A DNA stretch of 64,000 nt. Origin: an uncultured Clostridia bacterium (GTDB taxonomy: Bacteria; Bacillota; Clostridia; Oscillospirales; Oscillospiraceae). This document shows, in pieces, positions 29,994-39,033 of the stretch (position 1 is its first letter; each line of letters opens with the position of its first letter). Position numbers and translations under genes: made by a program. The notes under the pieces were generated by a model. It did not search any database. It was not told the origin of the DNA and saw nothing but the letters and a program-made list of their open reading frames with translations. The DNA lies in contig CAMCDX010000001.1 of the NCBI GenBank assembly GCA_945873695.1, forward strand, positions 1-64,000, given 5' to 3'.

Positions 29994-30022
29994 AGTATAA
30001 CACGATTCTCATAAATATACAA
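29994..30022 (-). promoter_or_regulatory. sigma-A-type promoter for the OLE candidate
   Basis: TTGTAT-N17-TATACT on the minus strand. Confidence 0.8.
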
Positions 30023-30103
30023 CATATTCTGTATATACAAATTATGAATTTTTTGATAGCGGGCAGGCAAATGCCGGGGAGAAAATCCTCCCCGGCGCCG
30101 GTC

Positions 30104-30979
30104 TTATTTTTTTCGCTCCGCTAAACTGTCCGCCAGGGCAGCCAGGAATCCGTCCTCGTCCCAGGGCGCCACCGCGTCCCTGGCGGCCCGGGTGCAGGCC
30201 AGCACCTTTTTTCCGCAGCCCTCCAGGCCCAGCAGGTCCACGAAGGTCACCTTGCCCTCCTCCTTGTCGGAGCCAATGGGCTTGCCGAAGTCGGCGTCAC
30301 CGATGACATCCAGCATATCGTCCCGGATCTGGAAGGCCAGTCCCAGCTGGTAGCCGTACTCCTCCGCGGCGGACAGCAGCGATTCCCGTCCGCCGGCGGC
30401 CGCCACGCCCAGCTTGCAGGCCCCAGCGATCATGGCGCCGGTCTTCAACCGGTGGACCTCCGTCAGTTCCTCCTCCGTTTTAGGGGCGTGGAGGGTGTCG
30501 ATCACCTGGCCAGCCACCATGCCGTCGGCCCCCGCGGCGCCCGCCAGGATCAGGGCGCAATTTGCCCGCCGCTCCGGCGTCAGGCCTGGGGCGGTCAGGA
30601 TCAGGCGGAAGGCCTCGGGCTGGAGGGCGTCCCCCGCCAGTACCGCCAAGGTCTCGCCGTAGACCTTGTGGTTGGTGGGCTTTCCCCGGCGGAGGTCATC
30701 GTCATCCATGCAGGGCAGGTCGTCGTGGATCAGCGAATAGGTATGCACCAGCTCCAGGGCGCAGGCCACCGGCAGGGTATCACGCCAGTCCATCCCCGCC
30801 AGCCGGGCGAACTCCAGCGTCAGCACCGGCCGGATGCGCTTGCCACCCGCCAGCAGGGAGTACCGCATGGCTTCGTACAGGTCGGCCCAGTGGGTGGTCT
30901 CCTCGAACTGGGTGCGGAGAAAATGCTCGATCTCCTGGCGGTACGTCTCGTACCGCTGGTCAAACGCCGCTTTTTCCAT
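30104..30979 (-). CDS. ispA: polyprenyl synthetase / farnesyl diphosphate synthase
   Basis: GGKRIRPVLTLE; LIHDDLPCMDDDDLRRGKPTNH; QIRDDMLD. Confidence 0.95.
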   Translation of the reverse strand: MEKAAFDQRYETYRQEIEHFLRTQFEETTHWADLYEAMRYSLLAGGKRIRPVLTLEFARLAGMDWRDTLPVACALELVHTYSLIHDDLPCMDDDDLRRGKPTNHKVYGETLAVLAGDALQPEAFRLILTAPGLTPERRANCALILAGAAGADGMVAGQVIDTLHAPKTEEELTEVHRLKTGAMIAGACKLGVAAAGGRESLLSAAEEYGYQLGLAFQIRDDMLDVIGDADFGKPIGSDKEEGKVTFVDLLGLEGCGKKVLACTRAARDAVAPWDEDGFLAALADSLAERKK

Positions 30980-30981
30980 GG

Positions 30982-31218
30982 TCAGTCCTCCTGTTCCGCA
31001 AAGGGCAGCTCCACGGGGGCGCCGTCGGCGCCCTTCATCAGCTTCACCACCTGCTGCTCCGCCTGGTCCAGCTGTTTGGAGCAGGACGCGATCAGCTTCG
31101 TGCCCTCCTCAAAGAGGGCCAGGGAATCCGCCAGGGGCGCGTCGCCCTTCTCCAGGGCTGCCACGATCTCCTCCAGCCGTTGGAGCTGCTGCTCGAATGC
31201 CGCTTTCTTTCCACTCAT
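30982..31218 (-). CDS. xseB: exodeoxyribonuclease VII small subunit
   Basis: FEQQLQRLEEIVAALEKGDAPLADSLALFEEGTKL. Confidence 0.95.
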   Translation of the reverse strand: MSGKKAAFEQQLQRLEEIVAALEKGDAPLADSLALFEEGTKLIASCSKQLDQAEQQVVKLMKGADGAPVELPFAEQED

Positions 31219-32417
31219 GGATGTACCTCCTCAACTTTGGCGGTGAAGCCGCCCTCTCCCAGTGTAACGGAGACCCGGTCCCCGGGCGACGCGTCACGAT
31301 AGCTTTTCATGATCTGTCCTTGTTCATTCTGGGCCATGGCGTAGCCCCGGCCCAGGACCTTCAGGGGGCTCATGGCGTCCAGGGACGCCGCCAGGGCGGC
31401 GAAGCTCTGCCGCTTCCGGGCCATCTGGCCGGAGGCCAGGTCCCCCAGCCGCTGCTGGACGTGGACCAGCTCCATCCGCTTGTCCTGCACATAGGCCAGC
31501 TGGTCCGTCATCACCCGCTTTTGGGCCAGGGAGTCCAGCTTCTCCCGCAGGGCCTCCAGCCGGGCCGTTTCGCTCTGCTCCATCCGCTCCCCGGCGCCCC
31601 GGAGCCACCGCAGCAGCTCCACCTGATCCGGTACGGCGATCTCGGCGGCGTTGGAGGGCGTGCTGGCCCGTGCGTCCGCCACGAAGTCGGAGATGGTCAC
31701 ATCCGGCTCATGGCCCACGGCGGAAATCACCGGCGTCTTGCAGTCGTAGATGGCCCGGGCCACCCGCTCGTCGTTGAAGGCCCACAGATCCTCCATGGAG
31801 CCGCCGCCCCGGCCGGTGATGATGACGTCGCCGGTCTTCCACTTATCCGCGTATCGGATGGCCCCGGCGATCTCCGGCGGTGCCTCGGCGCCCTGGACCC
31901 GCACCGGCAGCAAAATCACCTTGGCAATCGGGTAGCGGCGGCGCAGGATGCGGATCATATCGTGGACCGCGGCGCCGGCAGAGGAAGTGACGATGGCGAT
32001 CTTCTCCGGGTAGGCGGGCAGGGGCTTCTTGTGGGCGGGGTCGAACAGGCCCTCGGCGTACAGCTTGGCCTTCAGCTGCTCGAAGGCAGCCGCCAGGTCC
32101 CCCACGCCCTCGGGGGTCATGGTGTTGCAGTACAGCTGGTAGGCCCCGTCCCGGGGGAACACCGTCACCCGGCCCGTCACCAGCACCTTCATGCCGTTCT
32201 CCGGCCGGAACCGAAGTTTCATAGCGGCGCTCTTGAACATGACGCAGCGGATGGCGCCCTCCGGGTCCTTCAGGGAGAAATAATGGTGGCCGGATGGGTA
32301 CATCTTGTAGTTGGACAGCTCGCCCCGGACGCAGATGTTTTGCAGCATGGGCTCGCCGTCCAACAGGAGCTTGACCAGATTGTTGACTTCGGTAACGCCG
32401 AAGATGTGTTGTTCCAT
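31215..32417 (-). CDS. xseA: exodeoxyribonuclease VII large subunit
   Basis: VTEVNNLVKLLLDGEPMLQNICVRGELSNYK; TSSAGAAVHDM; GRGGGSMEDLWAFNDE. Confidence 0.96.
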   Translation of the reverse strand: MEQHIFGVTEVNNLVKLLLDGEPMLQNICVRGELSNYKMYPSGHHYFSLKDPEGAIRCVMFKSAAMKLRFRPENGMKVLVTGRVTVFPRDGAYQLYCNTMTPEGVGDLAAAFEQLKAKLYAEGLFDPAHKKPLPAYPEKIAIVTSSAGAAVHDMIRILRRRYPIAKVILLPVRVQGAEAPPEIAGAIRYADKWKTGDVIITGRGGGSMEDLWAFNDERVARAIYDCKTPVISAVGHEPDVTISDFVADARASTPSNAAEIAVPDQVELLRWLRGAGERMEQSETARLEALREKLDSLAQKRVMTDQLAYVQDKRMELVHVQQRLGDLASGQMARKRQSFAALAASLDAMSPLKVLGRGYAMAQNEQGQIMKSYRDASPGDRVSVTLGEGGFTAKVEEVHP

Positions 32418-32510
32418 GGGCTGCCTCCTAACAGGTTGTCCCTTGACGGGAAAACAAAGAAAAGCAGAGCCGGACGGGGAACTTTCCCCCTGCCCCGCTC
32501 TGCCGTTTGC

Positions 32511-32960
32511 TTATTCGCCGGTCTCCTGCCGCACGAAGCTGCCCAGGATGCCGTTGATGAACTTCACCGTCTCCGGCGTCTCATACTTCTTGGCGATCTC
32601 CACCGCCTCGTTGATGGAGACGCTGTTGGGGATATCCGGCATGTACAGGATCTCGTACATAGCCACCCGCATGATGGCGGAGGCCACCAGGGGGATGCGG
32701 GCAAAGTTCCAGCCCTTGGCGTACTTGGCGATGTAGCCGTCCAGTTCCGCCCCGTGTTCGTCCACGCCCTTCACCAGACGGCGGATGTACTCCGCCTGCT
32801 TGGCGTTGGGAGACTCCTGGTAGATCTCGTCCTCCGCCGCCAGGGTGGCAAAGGTCTCCGCCGTCAGGCGGTCATCCAGCAGGGCATCCACATCCTTGTC
32901 CGTGAAGCTCAACTCATAGGAGAGATGGATCGCAATCTCCCGCGCAGTGTTCCGTACCAT
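32511..32960 (-). CDS. nusB: transcription antitermination factor NusB
   Basis: RIPLVASAIMRVAMYEILYMPDIPNSVSINEAVEIAKKYETPETVKFINGIL. Confidence 0.94.
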   Translation of the reverse strand: MVRNTAREIAIHLSYELSFTDKDVDALLDDRLTAETFATLAAEDEIYQESPNAKQAEYIRRLVKGVDEHGAELDGYIAKYAKGWNFARIPLVASAIMRVAMYEILYMPDIPNSVSINEAVEIAKKYETPETVKFINGILGSFVRQETGE

Positions 32961-32985
32961 AAACTTTCTCGTCCTTTTCTCTCTT

Positions 32986-33363
32986 TTACGCCAGGGTCAC
33001 GCCGCCCACGTGGATGTTCACGGCGCTCACAGAACAGCCGGTCATGGCCTCCACCGCGGAGATAACCGCCTTCTGGGCGTTCTCCGCCACCTCGGGGATG
33101 GGGGTGCCGTACTGCACCGTCAGGTACAGGTCCAGCACCAGGGCCGCGCCGGTCATATCGATCTTGACGCCCTTGGCGCCCTTCTGCGCGTTCTTCTTAT
33201 TGCTCACCAGGTCCGTGACGCTGCCGCCCAGAGGGGTCATCATGCCGGAGACGCCTTCCACGTCCCGCACGGCCCCCACGGCGATGGCGGCGATGACCTC
33301 CTCGGAGATGTTGATGCTGCCATTTTCCTCCGGCAGGGTCATATAATCCTTGCTCTCGCCCAT
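32986..33363 (-). CDS. Asp23/Gls24 family protein
   Basis: GSINISEEVIAAIAVGAVRDVEGVSGM. Confidence 0.93.
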   Translation of the reverse strand: MGESKDYMTLPEENGSINISEEVIAAIAVGAVRDVEGVSGMMTPLGGSVTDLVSNKKNAQKGAKGVKIDMTGAALVLDLYLTVQYGTPIPEVAENAQKAVISAVEAMTGCSVSAVNIHVGGVTLA

Positions 33364-33452
33364 TCTATCGAATCTCCTTACTCATTTATCCTTGGTAAAA
33401 GGTCATATTCTTAGGTTGTTATTGTACCATGTCCCGCCGTAAATTACAACTG

Positions 33453-34034
33453 CTAATTTGCGGCCATGATCTTGATTCCGCTGGCGGGGTAGCCAGTCTC
33501 CGTCATGGTGATGTCGGTGATTTTGGCCACATCCTCTTTCGTCAGCTCCCCGGTGCCGGTAGACACCACCACACTGATGCTGTCCTCTCCCATGAAGGCC
33601 ACGCAGTCGGCGTAGCCCTTGGCGGTAACCAGGTTCTCAATCTGGGCCTCCTTCATGGTGTAGGACGCCAGGACGGCGATGCCCTCGCTGGCCTCGTTGG
33701 CCACGGTCTGGTCCGCGCCCTCCTGCTCCGCCGCCTCCTGAAGGAGGCTGACGGCGCTGTCCCGGGCCTGCTGCCGGGTCAGCCGGGCAGAGGCAAAGTA
33801 GTCGGAGCCGGTATAGACCTCCGTCTCATCCACCTGGCCCGGCTCCTCTTCCCCGCCGTCCTCCCGGCCGGAAACCAGGGCGGCCTCGCCCAGGATCTTG
33901 GTGCCGGTCTCCTGGGTTTCCTTGGCCTCTTCCGTCGCCCGGTCCCCGGAGAACTTCCAGTTCAGCGCCGCAGCGCCGCATACCAGCAGCGCCATGGCCA
34001 CTACCACCGCGTTTCGTCTCAGTCTGCTGCTCAT
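33453..34034 (-). CDS. spoIIIAH: stage III sporulation protein AH
   Basis: DYFASARLTRQQARDSAVSLLQE; last gene of spoIIIA operon; start trimmed. Confidence 0.92.
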   Translation of the reverse strand: MSSRLRRNAVVVAMALLVCGAAALNWKFSGDRATEEAKETQETGTKILGEAALVSGREDGGEEEPGQVDETEVYTGSDYFASARLTRQQARDSAVSLLQEAAEQEGADQTVANEASEGIAVLASYTMKEAQIENLVTAKGYADCVAFMGEDSISVVVSTGTGELTKEDVAKITDITMTETGYPASGIKIMAAN

Positions 34035-34057
34035 AGGTCCTTTCCTCCTCCAAACGA

Positions 34058-34573
34058 TCACTGCCATTTTGCCACGGTGACCCGATCGGCGGAAAGGCCG
34101 GTCAGAGCCGTCACCGCCTCGGTCACCGCCAGCTTCACCTCCGCCCGGTCGCCTCCCTGGCACACCACCAGAGCTCCCCGGTACGTGGGCCGCCGAGTCT
34201 GGGTCACCACCGGCTCCTCGCCGTCGTCTCCATCCGTCAGCACCGTCTCGGACCGCCGCTCGTAGTCCTCCGGCGCCTCCACGGAGCCTTTGTAAGAGAG
34301 TTCCGTGTCCTGGGCCAGCTGGCGAATGTCCTCGGTATCCACCGTCAGCATCACCTGGACCTGGCCCACGCCGCTGATCTTGGAGAGGATATCCTCCATC
34401 TCCCCTTCCACATCCCGCTCCGTCCGGGTCTCCGGCACGCCGCCGGAGATTGCCGTCTCCCGCCGCCCACTGGGCCATAACAGCAGCACGACGCCGATCA
34501 GCACCACCAGCGCCACGAATTTGTATTTCTCCCATAGTATCCGTACTCCTTCAGTTTTCTTCTTCCTGTCCAT
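34058..34573 (-). CDS. spoIIIAG: stage III sporulation protein AG
   Basis: One TM; LSKISGVGQVQVMLTVDT; RGALVVCQGGDRAEVKLAVTEAV; start trimmed. Confidence 0.88.
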   Translation of the reverse strand: MDRKKKTEGVRILWEKYKFVALVVLIGVVLLLWPSGRRETAISGGVPETRTERDVEGEMEDILSKISGVGQVQVMLTVDTEDIRQLAQDTELSYKGSVEAPEDYERRSETVLTDGDDGEEPVVTQTRRPTYRGALVVCQGGDRAEVKLAVTEAVTALTGLSADRVTVAKWQ

Positions 34574-35036
34574 GCCAAACCTGCCTCTCCCGGGAGATTC
34601 CCAGTGTTTCCGCCATGTAGGACGACAGCTCTTCGGACCAAGGGCCGTGGATCTCCGTCCGGACAGGCACCGGCACACCGTCGCCGCCGGTCTCCGTCTC
34701 CACCCGGACCCGGACCTCCAGACCCAGCTCCTCCGCTTTGTCCGATATATATGACGCTGTCCGCTCCGCTATGCCTGACGCCAGGGCCTCCTCCTGGTCA
34801 GCGGACAGCTCCTCCTGCCGCTTCTCGATGGCCCTGGCCCAGTCCTCCATCCCCGTGTCCAGGCCGGAGAGGTCGATCTCCGCCGCCGGCCGCAGCAGCA
34901 CCGCCAGCAGCAAAAGGCCCCCGCTAAAGCCGGCGATCTTCCGCAGGCTCCCCTCCGGCACCAGGGTCTGCACCACCGACAGCAGCAGCGTCACCGTCAC
35001 CACCGCCGTCAGCCACTCCCGCGCCGCCGCCATCAT
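34551..35036 (-). CDS. spoIIIAF: stage III sporulation protein AF
   Basis: MMAAAREWLTAVVTVTLLLSVVQTLVPEGSLRKIAGFSGGLLLL; start trimmed. Confidence 0.88.
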   Translation of the reverse strand: MMAAAREWLTAVVTVTLLLSVVQTLVPEGSLRKIAGFSGGLLLLAVLLRPAAEIDLSGLDTGMEDWARAIEKRQEELSADQEEALASGIAERTASYISDKAEELGLEVRVRVETETGGDGVPVPVRTEIHGPWSEELSSYMAETLGISRERQVWHGQEEEN

Positions 35037-36109
35037 ACCGTCACCGCCGATACCGACGCCAGGATGGACACCAGCAGCAGCAGGGCGCAGGCACCGGTCA
35101 TGCCCAGCACCAGCCCAAAGGCTCCCCCCAGGCCGTCGATGAGCTTGCACAGTCCCGGAGCGCCCACGGCGGAGGCCAGGAAGGCGGTGAGCTTGTACAG
35201 CAAATACTGGATGCCCAGCTGCAAAAAGGGGTAGGCGCAGGCCGCCAGCACCGCCAGCATCCCGAAAACGCCGATGGTGCCCCGAAGCAGTCCCGCTCCC
35301 GCCAGCACCGTCTCCGACACCTCGGAGATGATCCCCCCCACCACCGGCACCACGCCGGAGATGGCAGCTTTCGCCACCTTCACCCGGGCGCTGTCCGCCG
35401 TGCCGGACACCACCCGGACCACGGAGAGGTATACCGTGAAGGCGATGAGAGGCGTGGTCAGCAGCCATGTGGTCACCTTCTTCACCCCCGCTGCGATGGC
35501 CCCCAGCGGCCCCTCCGGCAGGCAGGCGGAGGCGGTGAGGACGCCGATGTACAGGTACACCAGCGGCAGCAGCACTCCCTTGGCCAGCCGTAAAAACAGG
35601 TCCACCAGGAACACCGTGGCCACCTGCTGGAAGGTGGCGGTGGTGATGGCGCCGGAGGCGGCGGTTGCCGCCGCCAGGGTGGGCAGCAGCGCCTGGGAGA
35701 AGGCGGACAGGTCCTCCATGGTCCGGGCCCCCAGGCCGATGAGATTGTCCAGGCTCCCCGCCGCCGCCAGGGTTACGGATAGTGCCCCCGCCATGGGCAG
35801 GAAGGGTGATGACCGTCCTCCCGCTCCCTGGTGGAAGCCCTCCACCGCACCGCACAGCACCACGATCAACAAAATGGACGCCGCGCCCCGGACACGCTGT
35901 GTCAGCACTTCCTTTGCCTGGTCCCCGGTCCAGGCCAGCACCTTCGCCACACCGCCGGTGAAGTCCTCCGGCTCGGTATCTTCCAGATCCTCCAGTACCT
36001 CCTCCGCCCCGGGGGGCAGGGCATCGGTCACGTCTTCGGGGATGTCCGCCCCCCGGGCGGGCACCGTCAGCGCCGCCGTCAGCGCCAGCGCCAGGATCAT
36101 CATTCTCAT
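35033..36109 (-). CDS. spoIIIAE: stage III sporulation protein AE
   Basis: Multi-TM protein in operon position; start trimmed from track ORF 36529. Confidence 0.9.
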   Translation of the reverse strand: MRMMILALALTAALTVPARGADIPEDVTDALPPGAEEVLEDLEDTEPEDFTGGVAKVLAWTGDQAKEVLTQRVRGAASILLIVVLCGAVEGFHQGAGGRSSPFLPMAGALSVTLAAAGSLDNLIGLGARTMEDLSAFSQALLPTLAAATAASGAITTATFQQVATVFLVDLFLRLAKGVLLPLVYLYIGVLTASACLPEGPLGAIAAGVKKVTTWLLTTPLIAFTVYLSVVRVVSGTADSARVKVAKAAISGVVPVVGGIISEVSETVLAGAGLLRGTIGVFGMLAVLAACAYPFLQLGIQYLLYKLTAFLASAVGAPGLCKLIDGLGGAFGLVLGMTGACALLLLVSILASVSAVTV

Positions 36110-36495
36110 CCCATCAGCTCCATCAGCAGTTCCAGCACCGCCCGTAGCAGCGGCAGGGACACCAGCAGGGCGCAGACCGCTCCCGCCGTCTCCACCACCG
36201 ACGCCAGGGCGGATTCCCCGGCATCCCGGCAGAGGCCGGCCCCCACCTTCACTACCAGGGCAATGGCTACCGTTTTGTACAGCGGCCCGAACAGGGCCAG
36301 AGACACGCCGCTGTTCTCCGCCAGTTCCTTGAGGAAGGCGGTCAGCTCCTCCAGGGCGGAGGAGAGGAACAGCAGCACCGCCACGGCGGCGGCCAGGGTG
36401 ACCAGCAGGGCCGTCTCCGGGCTGCCCCGCTTCACCACCACCGCCAGCAGCGCCCCGATAACGCACAGGGCCGCCGCCTGCATGGCCTGTTCCAC
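36106..36495 (-). CDS. spoIIIAD: stage III sporulation protein AD
   Basis: AALCVIGALLAVVVKRGSPETALLVTLAAAVAVL; operon position. Confidence 0.9.
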   Translation of the reverse strand: MEQAMQAAALCVIGALLAVVVKRGSPETALLVTLAAAVAVLLFLSSALEELTAFLKELAENSGVSLALFGPLYKTVAIALVVKVGAGLCRDAGESALASVVETAGAVCALLVSLPLLRAVLELLMELMG

Positions 36496-36497
36496 GG

Positions 36498-36692
36498 CTA
36501 GAGATCAAACAGCGTCTTGATGAGGTCAAAGAGGTCGCTGATCTCCCGGACCATCATCATCAGCACCACCACAAGGCCCGCCAGGGTGGTCATCATGGCC
36601 TGCTCCTCCCGGCCGGAGCGGACCAGCAGTTGGTTCAGCACCGCCACCAGGATGCCGATGGCGGCAATCTTAAAAATCAAATCCACATCCAT
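36498..36692 (-). CDS. spoIIIAC: stage III sporulation protein AC
   Basis: MDVDLIFKIAAIGILVAVLNQLLVRSGREEQAMMTTLAGLVVVL. Confidence 0.93.
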   Translation of the reverse strand: MDVDLIFKIAAIGILVAVLNQLLVRSGREEQAMMTTLAGLVVVLMMMVREISDLFDLIKTLFDL

Positions 36693-36702
36693 ACGCTCGT
36701 CC

Positions 36703-37200
36703 TCATATCAGCAAGATCACCACCAGCGCGGCGGCGGAGAAGCACAGGGCGGTGGTCCGCTTCTCCCGCTCCGCCCGGGTCCGCCGCCGCTCTGCCAGGC
36801 TGTCTCCCAGCCGGGCGGAGGCCAGGGCCAGTCCCCGGCAGAGCTGCTCCTCGTCTCCCTGGAGGCTGGCCGCCGCCTCTTCCACGGCGGCCCGGTCCTC
36901 CCGGCACAGGGGCAGGTCCTCCGCAACCCGCCGCCAGGCCGCCGCCGGGGACTCTCCCCGGTTCGCTGCCGCTGAGACGGCAGCGAAGAAGGCGGTGGTG
37001 TCCCCCGCCTGTTCCCGCCCCAGGTCCGCCAGCAGCCGGGGCAGGGGCGCTCTTGTGAGCCGCACCGCCTGGGCCAGCCGGTCCAGGGCCGCGGCCAGGT
37101 CGAACAGCGTCTCCAGTTCCCGGCGGCCCTCCCGGAGCCGGCACTGCCGGAGCCAGGCCCCGCCGCCCAGAACACACAGCGCTCCCATCAGCTTCATCAT
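36703..37200 (-). CDS. spoIIIAB: stage III sporulation protein AB
   Basis: MMKLMGALCVLGGGAWLRQCRLREGRRELETLFDLAAALDRL; start trimmed. Confidence 0.85.
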   Translation of the reverse strand: MMKLMGALCVLGGGAWLRQCRLREGRRELETLFDLAAALDRLAQAVRLTRAPLPRLLADLGREQAGDTTAFFAAVSAAANRGESPAAAWRRVAEDLPLCREDRAAVEEAAASLQGDEEQLCRGLALASARLGDSLAERRRTRAEREKRTTALCFSAAALVVILLI

Positions 37201-38108
37201 GGCAGCTCCTCCACCTGATAGGCCCGTCCCGCTTCCGTCCGCAGGATACGGACGGCCAGATGGAACACCCGGTCCGCCAGCAGCTGGCGGTACAAGGGCT
37301 TCTCCTCCAGTTCCTCCACCCCGGCGGCGTGGATGGTGGCCAGCAGCCCCACGCCGCAGCCGCAGGCCAGGGACATGGCCGCCAGGTCCTCCCGCTGGGT
37401 GATCTCGTCCACGGCGATGATCTGGGGATTCATGGCCCGGAGCACCATGGGGATGCCCAGGGCCTTGGGACAGCCGTCCAGCACATCGGTCCGGGGACCC
37501 ACATCCATCTGGGGTTCTCCCCGGTAGACCACCGCTACCTCCCCCCGCTCGTCCAGGAGGGCGATCCGCTGGGGCGCCGTGCCGCCGCTGCCGGAGGACA
37601 GACACCGCACCAGGTCCCGCAGCAACGTGGTCTTTCCGCCCCCTGGGGGAGATAAGATCAAGGTATTGCGGAACCGGCCCTCCCGGAACAGCTCCGGCGC
37701 CAGGCCGTCGGCGATGCCCTTCCGCTCCCGGGCAATGCGGACCACCGCCGAGCTCAGGTCCCGCAGGTTTGTATTTGCGCCGTTTTTCATCACCGCCGTG
37801 CCGCACAGCCCCACCCGGAAGCCGCCCCGCACCGGCAGGAACCCCTCCCGCAGCGTCTCCGCCGCGGCATAGCGGGAAAAGTCAGTGGCCAGGTCGCAGA
37901 GGGTCTCCAGCTCCTCCGGCTCCACCTCCGCCTCCAGCGGCATCTCTCCCGACGGCAGCAGCACCGTCATGGTCCGTCCCGCCCGCAGGCGGAACTCCTC
38001 CGCCAGGGCCTGCTGGTCTGCCGGCAGGGTCAGAGCCAGCTTCCGCAGCCGGGCGGGCAGGATGGCGGCGGCTTCTTCATAGCGCAGGATGTTCTTGTCC
38101 TTCTCCAA
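37197..38108 (-). CDS. spoIIIAA: stage III sporulation protein AA
   Basis: LILSPPGGGKTTLLRDLVRCLS Walker A; VDEITQREDLAAM; TTG start. Confidence 0.93.
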   Translation of the reverse strand: MEKDKNILRYEEAAAILPARLRKLALTLPADQQALAEEFRLRAGRTMTVLLPSGEMPLEAEVEPEELETLCDLATDFSRYAAAETLREGFLPVRGGFRVGLCGTAVMKNGANTNLRDLSSAVVRIARERKGIADGLAPELFREGRFRNTLILSPPGGGKTTLLRDLVRCLSSGSGGTAPQRIALLDERGEVAVVYRGEPQMDVGPRTDVLDGCPKALGIPMVLRAMNPQIIAVDEITQREDLAAMSLACGCGVGLLATIHAAGVEELEEKPLYRQLLADRVFHLAVRILRTEAGRAYQVEELP

Positions 38109-38197
38109 GGGCGCAGCCCCCCTTTCTTTGGTTGGTCTACTGTATGAGAGCTCGTCCGGGGATATGACTGAATTTTGTTCCCCTGACCAGGGGATGC

Positions 38198-38231
38198 AAA
38201 AAGGACCAGCCCTTTCGGACTGGCCCTTTTC
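38198..38231 (-). terminator. Rho-independent terminator
   Basis: gccagtccgaaagggctggtccttttt on minus strand. Confidence 0.8.
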
Positions 38232-38232
38232 A

Positions 38233-38994
38233 TTATTTCCCGAAGCCGCAGAAGTTCTTGGTCTCCTCGTAGTTTTCCGGCATCCGCACTGTGTTGGGCG
38301 GGAAGAACTCCCCCACCGGGAAGGAGATGTTCCGGAAGATGCCGCAGGGGTCCTCTCCGCCGCCGCTGCCGCAGGAGCACTCCTTGTCAGGCATACAGTA
38401 ATCGTACACCGGCACCAGCAGCTGGGAGTCCCGCTCCAGCCGCACGATGGAGAACTGGCCCAGGGTGACGTAGATGCGGCGGCTGTCATCGCCGCTGGAC
38501 AGCTCGCCGTCGAAGCAGCTGTTGACGAAGGAGGGCACCTCACACAGATCGCAGTCGCAGTCCCGCTTGCCGCAGCAGTCCAGGATACGGGCGTCCAGCA
38601 CGATGGGGTCCACCGCCTCCACCACGGCGATGGGGGCGTTGGCCCGGCGCATCATCGGGATGTCCGGCTCCCCGGTCCGCATCTCGCTGGAGAAGATCTT
38701 GGCGTTGCCCTCGCTGCCGAACAGGATGACCCGCTTGTCGAACACGCACAGCCCCTCCACGGTGACCGGCGCAGGGCAGCTCAGGTAGGCCTGGAGGGTC
38801 ACGGAGTAGAAGAACCGCATATCCACGGTATAGAAGCCACGGTTGAAGCTGACAGGCTCCACGTCCACGTATACGTACAGCAGTCTGGCGGTGCCGCCCT
38901 TCACGGACAGCGCCCGGTTGATGACATCCACATACTGCAGTTTGGGATAGAACCGCAGATCCTCGATACAGTCTTTATCACAGCAAAGAGCAGT
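38233..38994 (-). pseudogene. conserved Firmicutes hypothetical protein, apparently 5'-truncated at the prophage junction
   Basis: Frame reads stop-TALCCDKDCIEDLRFYPKLQYVDVINRALSVKGGTARLLYVYVDVEPVSFNRG... with no ATG; first possible start is GTG at 38931. Confidence 0.6.
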
Positions 38995-38999
38995 TTAAA

Positions 39000-39033
39000 G
39001 AAAAAGGCCGCTCGAAAGCGGCCTTTTTCTCAT
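39000..39033. terminator. bidirectional terminator at the prophage edge
   Basis: aaaaaggccgctcgaaagcggccttttt. Confidence 0.85.
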
